A stretch of 6,677 nt of DNA from Alphaproteobacteria bacterium (lineage in GTDB: Bacteria; Pseudomonadota; Alphaproteobacteria; Micavibrionales; UBA2020): positions 1-6,677 of the forward strand of contig JAGLRU010000044.1 of NCBI GenBank assembly GCA_023136145.1, in the 5' to 3' direction. The translations under genes were made by a program, and so were the position numbers. This document shows, piece by piece, positions 1 to 6,186 of this stretch. Numbering within the stretch: position 1 is the first letter of the stretch; the number at the start of each line of letters is the position of its first letter. The notes beneath the pieces were generated by a model. It had not been told where the DNA came from. It made no database searches and saw only the letters and a program-made list of their open reading frames with translations.

Positions 1-1047
1 AGCGAAACCAAAATCGTCCTAAACACATGCGAAACACAAACCGGCGAATTCATCCGAAATCCAGACTTAAAAATCCCTACCAAACAAATCGTCTCTACCA
101 TTGAAGAACTATGTGGCAAAAACAACCTCTTCACTCTAAATGCACCACATCTTGCAATCGCGCTTCTGGGAGGTTCCATGGCAGCCAATATAATCATGCT
201 CGGTTTTGCATGGCAGAAAGGGCTGATCCCCGTCGCACAAGAGTCACTTTTACGCGCCATCGAACTCAACGGCGTTGATGTTGTTATAAATCAGCAGGCT
301 TTCCTATGGGGACGCCGCTTTGCTTTCGACCCTAACAAAGTGCTGGATCTTGCCGCCCCACCTGCCTCCAACGTGAAAACAAGCCGTCACCGCGAACTTT
401 CTGAAACAATTGAGGAAATCATCGAACGGCGTATGACCTCGCTCTCCGCCTATCAAAGCATTTTTTACGCAAAAAAATACAGAATTCTGGTTGATGCCGC
501 ACGCACCGCTGATGAACAACTACTCGGAAGTCCCGGAAGACTTACAGAAGCCGTCACCCGTTATTATTACAAGCTTCTGGCCTACAAAGATGAATATGAA
601 GTAGCGCGACTCTATACGGACGGACAGTTTATGTCGCAGGTTCGACAAGCGTTTGATGGTAAATTCAAAATCAGGGTCAATCTGGCACCTCTGCTATTCG
701 CCAAACGCGACCCTATCACTGGTGTCGTGAAGAAAAAAGAATACGGAACTCTGATGCTGAATGCTCTCAGAATTCTGGCGAAATTCAAAATTCTACGCGG
801 CACCCCTTTGGATATTTTCGACTATGCTAACGAGAATCGCATGGATCGCCAGCTAATCAAGGATTACAAACGAACTATCGAGGGGCTGCTGCCCAATCTT
901 ACCATTGCAAATTACGACACAATAGTTAAAATTGCCTCCCTCCCAGAACACATTCGAGGCTTCGGCTCCGTGAAAATAAAAACCCTGCAGAAAGCAAAGG
1001 AAAAAGAAGCGGTTCTGCTCGAAACACTCACTCCGGTGGATGAGTAA
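1..1047 (+). CDS. Indolepyruvate:ferredoxin oxidoreductase, C-terminal part (5' end outside window)
   Basis: The frame is open from base 1 to the TAA at 1045-1047, giving 348 visible residues with no start inside the window. The ATG at 178 is internal (residue 60): sequence before it reads as the same protein, so 178 should not be taken as the start. Residues about 50-110 (LGGSMAANIIMLGFAWQKG, then a stretch ending FLWGRR) match the end of the gamma domain of 2-oxoacid:ferredoxin oxidoreductases. Residues about 125-340 match the helical DUF6537 tail found in the long fused proteobacterial enzymes, with RYYYKLLAYKDEYEVARLYT and the end region around EHIRGFGSVK. Family members oxidise indolepyruvate and related aryl pyruvates, from aromatic amino acid breakdown, to aryl-acetyl-CoA with reduction of ferredoxin in the cytoplasm. 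The thiamine-diphosphate and iron-sulfur parts would lie upstream. No clear terminator follows; only a weak AGTTT-GCT-AAACT hairpin is seen at 1059-1071. The family call is confident; the exact substrate is inferred. Confidence 0.92.
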   Translation, partial: SETKIVLNTCETQTGEFIRNPDLKIPTKQIVSTIEELCGKNNLFTLNAPHLAIALLGGSMAANIIMLGFAWQKGLIPVAQESLLRAIELNGVDVVINQQAFLWGRRFAFDPNKVLDLAAPPASNVKTSRHRELSETIEEIIERRMTSLSAYQSIFYAKKYRILVDAARTADEQLLGSPGRLTEAVTRYYYKLLAYKDEYEVARLYTDGQFMSQVRQAFDGKFKIRVNLAPLLFAKRDPITGVVKKKEYGTLMLNALRILAKFKILRGTPLDIFDYANENRMDRQLIKDYKRTIEGLLPNLTIANYDTIVKIASLPEHIRGFGSVKIKTLQKAKEKEAVLLETLTPVDE

Positions 1048-1073
1048 AGAAACAAGGAAGTTTGCTAAACTGC

Positions 1074-1102
1074 TTGTTGCAATACTGGAGCGGTGATATA
1101 AT
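1074..1102 (+). promoter_or_regulatory. Extended -10 sigma70-type promoter for the TPR-methyltransferase gene, probably leaderless
   Basis: A -35-like TTGTTG at 1074-1079 is followed by a 17-bp spacer and a perfect TATAAT at 1097-1102. That hexamer is preceded by TGA at 1094-1096, which supplies the TGn extended -10 element. Transcription normally starts about 7 bp after the -10, which falls at about 1108-1110, on the ATG at 1109. The nearest purine-rich GGAG (1087-1090) is 18 nt from the ATG, lies inside the promoter spacer and would not be transcribed. The messenger is therefore predicted to have little or no 5' leader. The boxes are seen directly; the start site is inferred. Confidence 0.6.
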
Positions 1103-1108
1103 TTTTCC

Positions 1109-3004
1109 ATGAAAAAAGAAAATTGTTCTGTTAATTGGCGTGTTCGTGTTGGTCAGCTCCTCGTGGTTGCACAGGAGCATTTGGATCTAAAAGAGTATGA
1201 CGCTGCTGAGAAAGTCCTGCTGAAATCACTGCGTGAAAAAGAAACAGCCGCAGGCTGGCGTGGTATGGCTTCTGTTCACTGTCTAAGGGAAGATGTCGAA
1301 AAGACAATAGAGGCACTGGAAAAAGCTGTAGAGCTTGACGAGAATGATCATCTTTCCCTTGGCATGTTGGCGCACGCTCTCCATTCGCAAGGGGATTTCA
1401 TCAATGCGTTCGGTTTTTACGCGCTTGCTGTCCGTGCCGGACGGGACATCTTTGCATATAAGCAAAGTTTTGCCGATATCACAGAGCACGTTTCCCTTTC
1501 CGACTTCAATCCGCAGATTAGGCTGACGATGCTTGACTGTCTGGAAACGCCCGGGGTCAATTGCAACCGCATGAGCAGAATGTGGCATAACCTTTTGCGG
1601 TTGGATCCCGATTTTAGCCAGATATACAGAACAGTCGAAGAATCCGACGAAAAGAAGTTTGACAAGAAATTCTTCGATAACGCGAGAAAATTCAGGGCAC
1701 TAACCGACCCCTTCTTTCTTCTAGGTTTGCAAAGGATGGTGGTGTACGAAACCGTTTTCGAGGAATTCCTGACCTATCTGCGTGCATTCCTTCTCGACCA
1801 GAGGGAGGCGGCGGAACCGAAACTTTCCCGTCTTGATCTCATTGAGATCGCCTCCAGCCTTGCGCAGTACTGCTTTTTCACAGAATATATTTTTGACTGC
1901 ACGGAGAACGAACAACAGAAAATCGATGCTCTTCGTCTGAAGCTGGATGCTGACGGAGGAGAAATCGATGATACGGCAGCTCTGGCGATTTACGCCTGTT
2001 ACGCGCCACTTTGTGGCTTAAAGCGGTCGCGGGAGATTATGGAGAAATATAAAGTTCATGCCGATATGGGGAGTGTTGTCAAATCGCAGATACTGGAACA
2101 GGACGAATTGCGTGTTGCGCGCACTTCCATCCCCGCCATGACCGCGATCGATGACAGTGTTTCTCTCAAAGTGCAACAGCAGTATGAAGAATTTCCATTC
2201 CCTCGGTGGAAGGATTTCGGCAAGGAAATGCTCGATCCTAGCGGACTTGGTAATCACTTTGCCGGAAAACCCATAAACATCCTCGTCGCTGGCTGCGGCA
2301 CGGGTCAAGAAGCGATGCAATTCGCCGCCTCCTTCCCCGCAGCGAAGATACTGGCTGTTGATCTCAGCCGCACCAGCCTGTCCTATGCTGCCATGCGTGC
2401 GAAAGAAAACAATTGCAGCAATATCACCTTCGCCCAGGCCGATATTCTCCGCCTTGGCGAGCTGGATCGGAAATTTGACTATATCTCCAGCTGTGGTGTA
2501 CTCCATCACATGGAGGATCCCATCAAGGGCTGGAAGGTGCTCTGCGGACTTCTGGCGGACGGCGGAATGATGCGAATTGCGCTTTATAGTAAAACTGCTC
2601 GTAGATCCTATATTGAAATGATGCGTCTGATACGCGAAAAAAACATAGCTCCCACCGCCGACGGTATGAGATTTTTCCGCAGGAATTTACGTGCCCTGAT
2701 GGGGAAAAAAGACACCGATAAAATTAGTTCAAGACTGGATTATTATATCATGTCGGGGTTACGCGATTTCCTGTTCCATACGCAGGAACGTCAGTTTACC
2801 CTGCCAGAAATTGGGGATATCCTCGGTGAGATGAATTTTGAATTCATCGAACTCAACCAGTTTGACAGTGAACTCAAAAGGTACCGTGAGAAATTCCCTG
2901 ACGACCCATCCGCAACAAGCCTCGCCAACTGGCACAAGTACGAGGAGGAATATCCAGATACTTTCGGGAGGATGTACTCTTTTTGGTGCCGTAGGAAAAA
3001 ATAA
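1109..3004 (+). CDS. TPR-repeat class I SAM-dependent methyltransferase
   Basis: This is a 631-residue cytoplasmic protein with no signal peptide or membrane segment. Residues about 14-115 form roughly three TPR-like helical hairpins, for example DYDAAEKVLL-type and IEALEKAVELDEND segments. A less recognisable helical middle follows to about 350. Y359 to W367 read YEEFPFPRW, a motif I associate with TPR-linked methyltransferases. The Rossmann methyltransferase domain then shows motif I VAGCGTGQE (from V393), the acidic residue ending strand 2 (D418 in VDLS), D445 in AQADI, and GVLHHMED at 463-470. These are the normal SAM-binding landmarks, so the catalytic domain looks intact. The C-terminal 140 residues are helical and may shape the substrate site. 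The substrate is unknown: TPRs suggest a protein partner or target, but that is inference. ATG 1109 is chosen because the promoter places the transcript start there. A TTG at 1181 preceded by AGGAG is too closely spaced (3 nt) to be preferred. It is transcribed separately from the oxidoreductase gene and convergent with the small membrane protein gene downstream. Confidence 0.88.
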   Translation: MKKENCSVNWRVRVGQLLVVAQEHLDLKEYDAAEKVLLKSLREKETAAGWRGMASVHCLREDVEKTIEALEKAVELDENDHLSLGMLAHALHSQGDFINAFGFYALAVRAGRDIFAYKQSFADITEHVSLSDFNPQIRLTMLDCLETPGVNCNRMSRMWHNLLRLDPDFSQIYRTVEESDEKKFDKKFFDNARKFRALTDPFFLLGLQRMVVYETVFEEFLTYLRAFLLDQREAAEPKLSRLDLIEIASSLAQYCFFTEYIFDCTENEQQKIDALRLKLDADGGEIDDTAALAIYACYAPLCGLKRSREIMEKYKVHADMGSVVKSQILEQDELRVARTSIPAMTAIDDSVSLKVQQQYEEFPFPRWKDFGKEMLDPSGLGNHFAGKPINILVAGCGTGQEAMQFAASFPAAKILAVDLSRTSLSYAAMRAKENNCSNITFAQADILRLGELDRKFDYISSCGVLHHMEDPIKGWKVLCGLLADGGMMRIALYSKTARRSYIEMMRLIREKNIAPTADGMRFFRRNLRALMGKKDTDKISSRLDYYIMSGLRDFLFHTQERQFTLPEIGDILGEMNFEFIELNQFDSELKRYREKFPDDPSATSLANWHKYEEEYPDTFGRMYSFWCRRKK

Positions 3005-3064
3005 GATAGTTGATATACCTTAGAATGCAATCGTTCCAATTTCTGGTTTTTTAAAGGGTCAAGA

Positions 3065-3099
3065 CTAGCAAATAGAGCACAAAAGTGCTAAAAGGCTAG
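3065..3099. other. Nested hairpin between convergent genes
   Basis: An outer CTAGC (3065-3069) pairs with GCTAG (3095-3099). An inner AGCAC (3076-3080) pairs with GTGCT (3085-3089) around an AAAA loop. The two stems are separated by nearly symmetric 6/5-nt AT-rich internal loops. The element lies 60 bp past the methyltransferase stop and 72 bp past the end of the minus-strand gene, where a shared terminator would be expected. Neither strand carries the T-run of a standard intrinsic terminator directly after it; the nearest T6 on the plus strand (about 3047-3052) is before the hairpin. It may be a weak terminator, a 3'-end stabilising structure or chance. Confidence 0.3.
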
Positions 3100-3158
3100 G
3101 AATAACAACTGGAAATAGGTACTGCAAATTTTCGAAGGTTTCTGACTTTCTGTTTGGG

Positions 3159-3172
3159 ACTTAGCGCTAAGT
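3159..3172. repeat. Perfect 14-bp palindrome at the 3' end of the small membrane protein gene
   Basis: ACTTAGCGCTAAGT is its own reverse complement, and its last base is the final base of the TAA stop of the minus-strand gene. With no loop it is a poor RNA hairpin and looks more like a symmetric protein-binding site or chance. No second copy was seen in the window. Confidence 0.35.
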
Positions 3173-3408
3173 TATTTTCCTAAATCTTTAAGTTCTTTAC
3201 GCATACGTGCTTTGTTGAGTTCATGGATGAGTTTACGTTCTTCAAGATCAGGCCCCAAACGCATAGCGAAGATGGAAAGGATTGGTGGAATCGTAAGCAA
3301 CGCTGCAAAAAAGCGATTATCGCCATAACCTGTCAAAAACGTATAAACGGCAAACACCAGCAACAAAATATTTGCCACGCATGCCACATAGTGAATAATT
3401 TTATCCAT
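3172..3408 (-). CDS. Small two-helix inner-membrane protein of unknown function
   Basis: This is a 78-residue protein that I do not recognise. Residues about 4-26 (IIHYVACVANILLLVFAVY and following) and 33-51 (FFAALLTIPPILSIFAMRL) are two hydrophobic segments joined by a short polar turn, GYGDNR. The C-terminal 25 residues are strongly charged, helical and rich in Lys, Arg and Glu. This gives a likely helical hairpin in the inner membrane, with the basic tail probably in the cytoplasm by the positive-inside rule. On the minus strand an AAAGG lies 9 nt before the ATG (complement of 3406-3408), an acceptable ribosome binding site. Size, topology and an individual start signal argue for a real gene; two other-strand frames here (3223-3411 and the end of a frame at 3023) look like shadows. 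It is divergent from the MuiA-like gene with 89 bp between starts, so the two may share control. Function cannot be inferred. Confidence 0.72.
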   Translation of the reverse strand: MDKIIHYVACVANILLLVFAVYTFLTGYGDNRFFAALLTIPPILSIFAMRLGPDLEERKLIHELNKARMRKELKDLGK

Positions 3409-3497
3409 TAAGCACAGCCTTTCATAAGAAAACCCGATATGTTAGATTTACGATAGTATATATTGTTTCGTAAGCCAATCATTTGGAGGAAATTATC
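3409..3497. promoter_or_regulatory. Divergent promoter region with an inverted repeat
   Basis: These 89 bp separate the start codons of the small membrane protein and the MuiA-like protein, so both promoters should be here. TTACGA at 3448-3453 and TCGTAA at 3468-3473 are a perfect 6-bp inverted repeat with a 14-bp spacer, about 20 bp centre to centre. The spacer holds -10-like hexamers on both strands: TATATT at 3459-3464 on plus, and TATACT (complement of about 3455-3460) on minus. No good -35 was found at 16-18 bp for either. A dimeric regulator on one DNA face could fit this spacing, but that is inference. Confidence 0.35.
3485..3490 (+). promoter_or_regulatory. Ribosome binding site fixing the start of the MuiA-like gene
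   Basis: GGAGGA lies 7 nt before the ATG at 3498, close to ideal spacing. A longer frame could open at a TTG at 3483, but that TTG overlaps this site and has no binding site of its own. The true start is therefore 3498, which also puts the signal peptide at the extreme N-terminus. Confidence 0.85.
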
Positions 3498-5207
3498 ATG
3501 CGTAGCGCTTTGATTATCGCTTTATGCTTCTTTTTGTCCGTTTCATCACAGGCATTTGCTTCAAATGAACTTATTGCGAAAAGTCATCTGAAAGCGGTTA
3601 CGGTATATACCAACCGTGCCATGTTGACACGTCAGGCAACGGTTGATGTGCCCGCAGGGGCGCATACAATTGTTTTTAATAACCTTTCTATAAGCTTGTT
3701 ACAGGATTCTTTGCGTGCAAAAGGTAAAGCCGTTGCCGATGTTAAATTTGGCGCAGTCTCTTCCAAAATAATACATGGGGATGAACTCGTTGCCCCGCGT
3801 GAAAAAGAATTAAATGGTCAGCTTGAAGCCTTGCAAGATAATCGCCGTAACATCGAGGCGGAAAAACAGGCACTTTCCTTTAAAAAGACATTTTTAAACA
3901 CGTTAAGTAATCAAGGTGCTTTGCGCTCTAAAGAAAATATCGCTGAAATTAATCTTAAGCCAGAGCAATGGGCAGCGGCGGCACAAACAGTTTATGTCGG
4001 CATGTCAGATGTGCTAAAAAGCCGAATTACACAGGATATTGCATTGCGTGTTCTCAATCATCGGATTACAAAAATCCGTAAGGAATTGAGTCAATTAAAA
4101 ACCGGTCAGCGCAGTACGTATCAGGTTATGATTCCTGTTGAGGCTTCTGCAGCAACAAAGCTAACGGTTGATTTAAGTTACCAGTTGCCAAATGCGACAT
4201 GGAAGCCGCTCTATGATGCACGTCTGGATACAAATAAAGGAACACTGGAGTTGGTGCAGTATGGTTCTGTCAGTCAAAACTCCGGTGAAGATTGGAGCGG
4301 CGTTGCGTTAACACTCTCAACAGCCCAACCCCATCGCGGGGCGGAATTACCTGATCTGCAAACTATGTGGGTAAACTCTTATCATGGAAGGACGAAAGGT
4401 GTTAGAAGGTCGCGTATTATGGAGAAGACGAAGTATGCTCAAAATGATGCCATTTTATCTCAATTCGGCGATACTGCTGGATCTCCCGAAATGGAAATGA
4501 GTCTTGGGGGTATGGTTGGGAAGACAGGCACTCCCGTACAAAGAGAAGCCAAATTCACCTCCGCCGTTATAGAAACCGGCGGATTCGTCAGTGAATACAA
4601 AATTCCGGGACCAAGCACGGTCAAGGCTGACGGTACAAAAAGCAAGCTTATGATCGGCACGTTTGATACCGATAGCGAAATTCGTATTCAAGTCAAACCA
4701 CAGATAAGCAGTAAGGCTTATCTTGTCCCGCATCTAAAGCTGAAAGGCGAGGCACCAATTTTAGCAGGGAATGTAAGTCTTTTCCGTGATGGAGCTTTTG
4801 TGGGACAGTCCCGTTTACCGCTTCTACGTCCGGGGCAAGAAAGCGACCTTGCTTTTGGCATTGACGATCAAATATCTGTTAGGCGACGCGTATTGAAAAA
4901 TGAGCGCAGCGAGGCTGGCATTATCGCACGGGACAATGTTCAGGAGCGTCATTTTGTGACGGAACTACAAAACCTGCATAAAGAAAAAGTCAAAATCGTT
5001 GTGCTGGAAACAATTCCCGTCCCGCAAAACAAGCAAATCGGCGTTGAAATCGTGGTGGGACAAACAACGCCTGGCTATGAAAAGGATAAGGATAACGTAA
5101 AGGGTCTATTGCGCTGGGAATTGCCTCTGGAACCAAAACAAAAATCTGAATTAAGACTCGGCTGGAAAATTACTTGGCCAAAGGATCAAGCGATTAGCGG
5201 TCTATAA
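3498..5207 (+). CDS. Exported MuiA-like protein (DUF4140/DUF4139)
   Basis: This is a 569-residue protein starting at ATG 3498. It opens with a signal peptide: R2, a hydrophobic core LIIALCFFL, and a likely signal peptidase I cut after A-F-A at residue 21. C10 is not in a proper lipobox, so a lipoprotein is unlikely. Residues about 32-90 (KAVTVYTNRAMLTR) match the DUF4140 N-terminal domain. Residues about 100-135 are charged and coiled-coil-like. Residues about 215-569 match DUF4139, with YQLPNATWKPLYDAR (W235), the GEDWSGVALTLSTAQP segment, and a C-terminus LRLGWKITWPK that ends as family members usually do. It therefore looks full length. The family is named after a mucoidy inhibitor (MuiA) described in enterobacteria; its biochemical activity is not established to my knowledge, so a role in the periplasm or envelope is inferred. 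Residues about 300-350 are a polar, Gly-Met-rich linker. It is divergent from the small membrane protein gene and appears monocistronic. Confidence 0.87.
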   Translation: MRSALIIALCFFLSVSSQAFASNELIAKSHLKAVTVYTNRAMLTRQATVDVPAGAHTIVFNNLSISLLQDSLRAKGKAVADVKFGAVSSKIIHGDELVAPREKELNGQLEALQDNRRNIEAEKQALSFKKTFLNTLSNQGALRSKENIAEINLKPEQWAAAAQTVYVGMSDVLKSRITQDIALRVLNHRITKIRKELSQLKTGQRSTYQVMIPVEASAATKLTVDLSYQLPNATWKPLYDARLDTNKGTLELVQYGSVSQNSGEDWSGVALTLSTAQPHRGAELPDLQTMWVNSYHGRTKGVRRSRIMEKTKYAQNDAILSQFGDTAGSPEMEMSLGGMVGKTGTPVQREAKFTSAVIETGGFVSEYKIPGPSTVKADGTKSKLMIGTFDTDSEIRIQVKPQISSKAYLVPHLKLKGEAPILAGNVSLFRDGAFVGQSRLPLLRPGQESDLAFGIDDQISVRRRVLKNERSEAGIIARDNVQERHFVTELQNLHKEKVKIVVLETIPVPQNKQIGVEIVVGQTTPGYEKDKDNVKGLLRWELPLEPKQKSELRLGWKITWPKDQAISGL

Positions 5208-5284
5208 CAGCTTTGCAATCCGGCCTTCGCCTTGAATTTCGCATCATGTTTCTTGCGTGATTTTGACATTTTCTTCCCCTTCAG

Positions 5285-5305
5285 TTGATTACTTTTAGTG
5301 ATTAA
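5285..5305. other. 9-bp hairpin downstream of the MuiA-like gene
   Basis: TTGATTACT (5285-5293) pairs with AGTGATTAA (5297-5305) around a TTT loop, giving nine pairs of which two are G-T. It lies 77 bp after the MuiA-like stop and is followed by a pyrimidine-rich stretch (CTCTCTCTATTTCTT) rather than a clean T-run. It could be a weak terminator or, since a mobile-element remnant starts right after it, an element end. The remaining sequence from 5208 to 5284 shows no gene or other clear signal. Confidence 0.3.
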
Positions 5306-5481
5306 ACTCTCTCTATTTCTTATACCATTTAGCTTTCAAAAAGCAACTAAAGGAGATATTAAAGCGGACGCAGGCGATTTATTGTCGCACAGCGCATAAC
5401 ATGGCGTTGGCGCAGATTGCAGACATTACAGGCTATACCGTTTCGACGATCCGTAAGCTTCACTGTCTGTTTTTGCGCTAG
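5302..5481 (+). pseudogene. Remnant of a helix-turn-helix protein, probably an IS630-like transposase N-terminus
   Basis: One reading frame, open from 5302 to a TAG at 5479-5481, gives 59 codons. The part from about 5338 reads like a DNA-binding N-terminus: KKQLKEILKRTQAIY, then MALAQIADITGYTVSTIRK and LHCLFLR. The IADITGYTVSTIRKLH portion has the spacing of a helix-turn-helix as seen in IS630/Tc1-type transposases (usually over 300 residues). After the amber codon the same frame continues with GMKIFAL, which is also plausible transposase sequence, so the stop looks like a decay mutation. There is no catalytic DDE region and the first codons lack a good start (an AGGAG at 5351-5355 has no suitable start after it). 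An ATG at 5401 would cut into the domain. Assignment to a transposase rather than another helix-turn-helix protein is by pattern only. Confidence 0.5.
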
Positions 5482-5503
5482 GGGATGAAGATTTTCGCTC
5501 TGA

Positions 5504-5941
5504 TCAGCATCTGTCTTCAAACCGTTAACAACACAAAGCCTGCAAGCCTTACGTTTCGGTGCATTGCGCCCGGGGCCTAGTGGAGGGAGCGTTCAAATAA
5601 ATTCGGAAACAAATGAGCGAATTTTTTTAAGTACTGTCTCTACCAATAAAGGACGCTATGGACGCACTGTATTTCTTATCGTTGGCGAACAAGGCAGACA
5701 ACACGTAGTTTTGTTACCTGAGGTAGTTGATGTTAGGCGTTTATTTGATTCCACCAGCCCGGCTTTAAAAACGAGAAATTTTCAGGCATATAGCAGAAAC
5801 AAGGCGGAAATAAACAACTTCGGTTTATTAGATGCAAACGGTAGAGACAGGCTTTATGTCGGTGGTGAATTGTTTATGAATTCGGATTCTACTCCGGGAT
5901 TTTATGCAACAAATGTTGACGTAACAGTGGCTTATCAGTAA
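5504..5941 (+). pseudogene. DUF4402-type secreted protein, 5'-truncated
   Basis: The frame from 5504 to the TAA at 5939-5941 encodes about 145 residues covering almost one whole DUF4402 domain. It begins VFKPLTTQSLQALRFGALRP (compare the family pattern of a PL-T segment followed by L-x-FG-x-I-x-PG), with PSGGSVQI next. It ends with a Gly-rich YVGGELFMNS segment and the strand FYATNVDVTVAYQ, which is how this beta-sandwich family usually ends. Members are normally exported and may be envelope or pilus-like; their function is not established. Here the frame is closed by TGA at 5501-5503 just before the domain. No signal peptide is in frame and the only usable start, TTG 5564, lies inside the domain without a binding site. 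An ATG at 5485 (MKIFALISICL) is one frame off and resembles a signal start, but it also continues the upstream remnant. I infer a gene that lost its 5' end; a frameshift is the alternative. Confidence 0.6.
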
Positions 5942-6059
5942 GCTTTATGGTAGTTATTTCTTTTTCGAAGGCTGCAAGCTGCCGTGATTTGTGAAAGTGA
6001 GAATTCGGATGTCGCTGCTGAAAATCGCTATCACCAATTCTTGAAAAAAGGAATTTCAT

Positions 6060-6134
6060 ATGATCAAAAAAACTGATACAGTCCGTAATCGCTTCACGCG
6101 TTCTTCGTGGCGAGGTACAACCAGGAGTAGCTGA
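6060..6134 (+). CDS. Possible 24-codon upstream ORF in the pflB leader
   Basis: ATG 6060 is preceded by AAGGA at 6048-6052 with 7 nt between, better placed than the site of pflB itself. It encodes MIKKTDTVRNRFTRSSWRGT plus four residues, then TGA at 6132-6134, 52 nt before the pflB start. The peptide is basic and has no recognisable domain. An A7 tract (6066-6072) lies at codons 3-5. In the +1 frame after that tract the sequence stays open and runs directly into pflB. It may be a leader peptide, the start of a frameshifted N-terminal extension, or chance. The rest of 5942-6186 shows no gene; a small ACTCT-CGCTT-AGAGT hairpin sits at 6135-6149. Confidence 0.3.
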   Translation: MIKKTDTVRNRFTRSSWRGTTRSS

Positions 6135-6186
6135 ACTCTCGCTTAGAGTCCTGAAATCCTGTCTTACAAACCGGAGCCGTCGTATT

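Noticed and set aside
178..1047. ATG 178 as the start of a 289-residue protein
   Set aside because: The same frame is open to base 1 and the upstream residues continue the oxidoreductase gamma domain, so this is an internal methionine.
1059..1071. Hairpin AGTTT-GCT-AAACT as a terminator of the oxidoreductase gene
   Set aside because: The stem is only five AT-rich pairs and no T-run follows.
2018..2509. 163-residue minus-strand frame
   Set aside because: It lies entirely inside the well-supported methyltransferase domain on the plus strand and shows no domain of its own.
3035..3052. CCA-ATTTC-TGG followed by T6 as a terminator of the methyltransferase gene
   Set aside because: The stem has only three base pairs, too weak to call despite the T-run.
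3483..3497. TTG 3483 as the start of the MuiA-like protein
   Set aside because: It overlaps the GGAGGA ribosome binding site of ATG 3498 and would add five residues before a well-formed signal peptide.
6054..6067. FNR-like site near ATCAA at 6063-6067
   Set aside because: The matching half is TTTCA rather than TTGAT, leaving only one good half-site.
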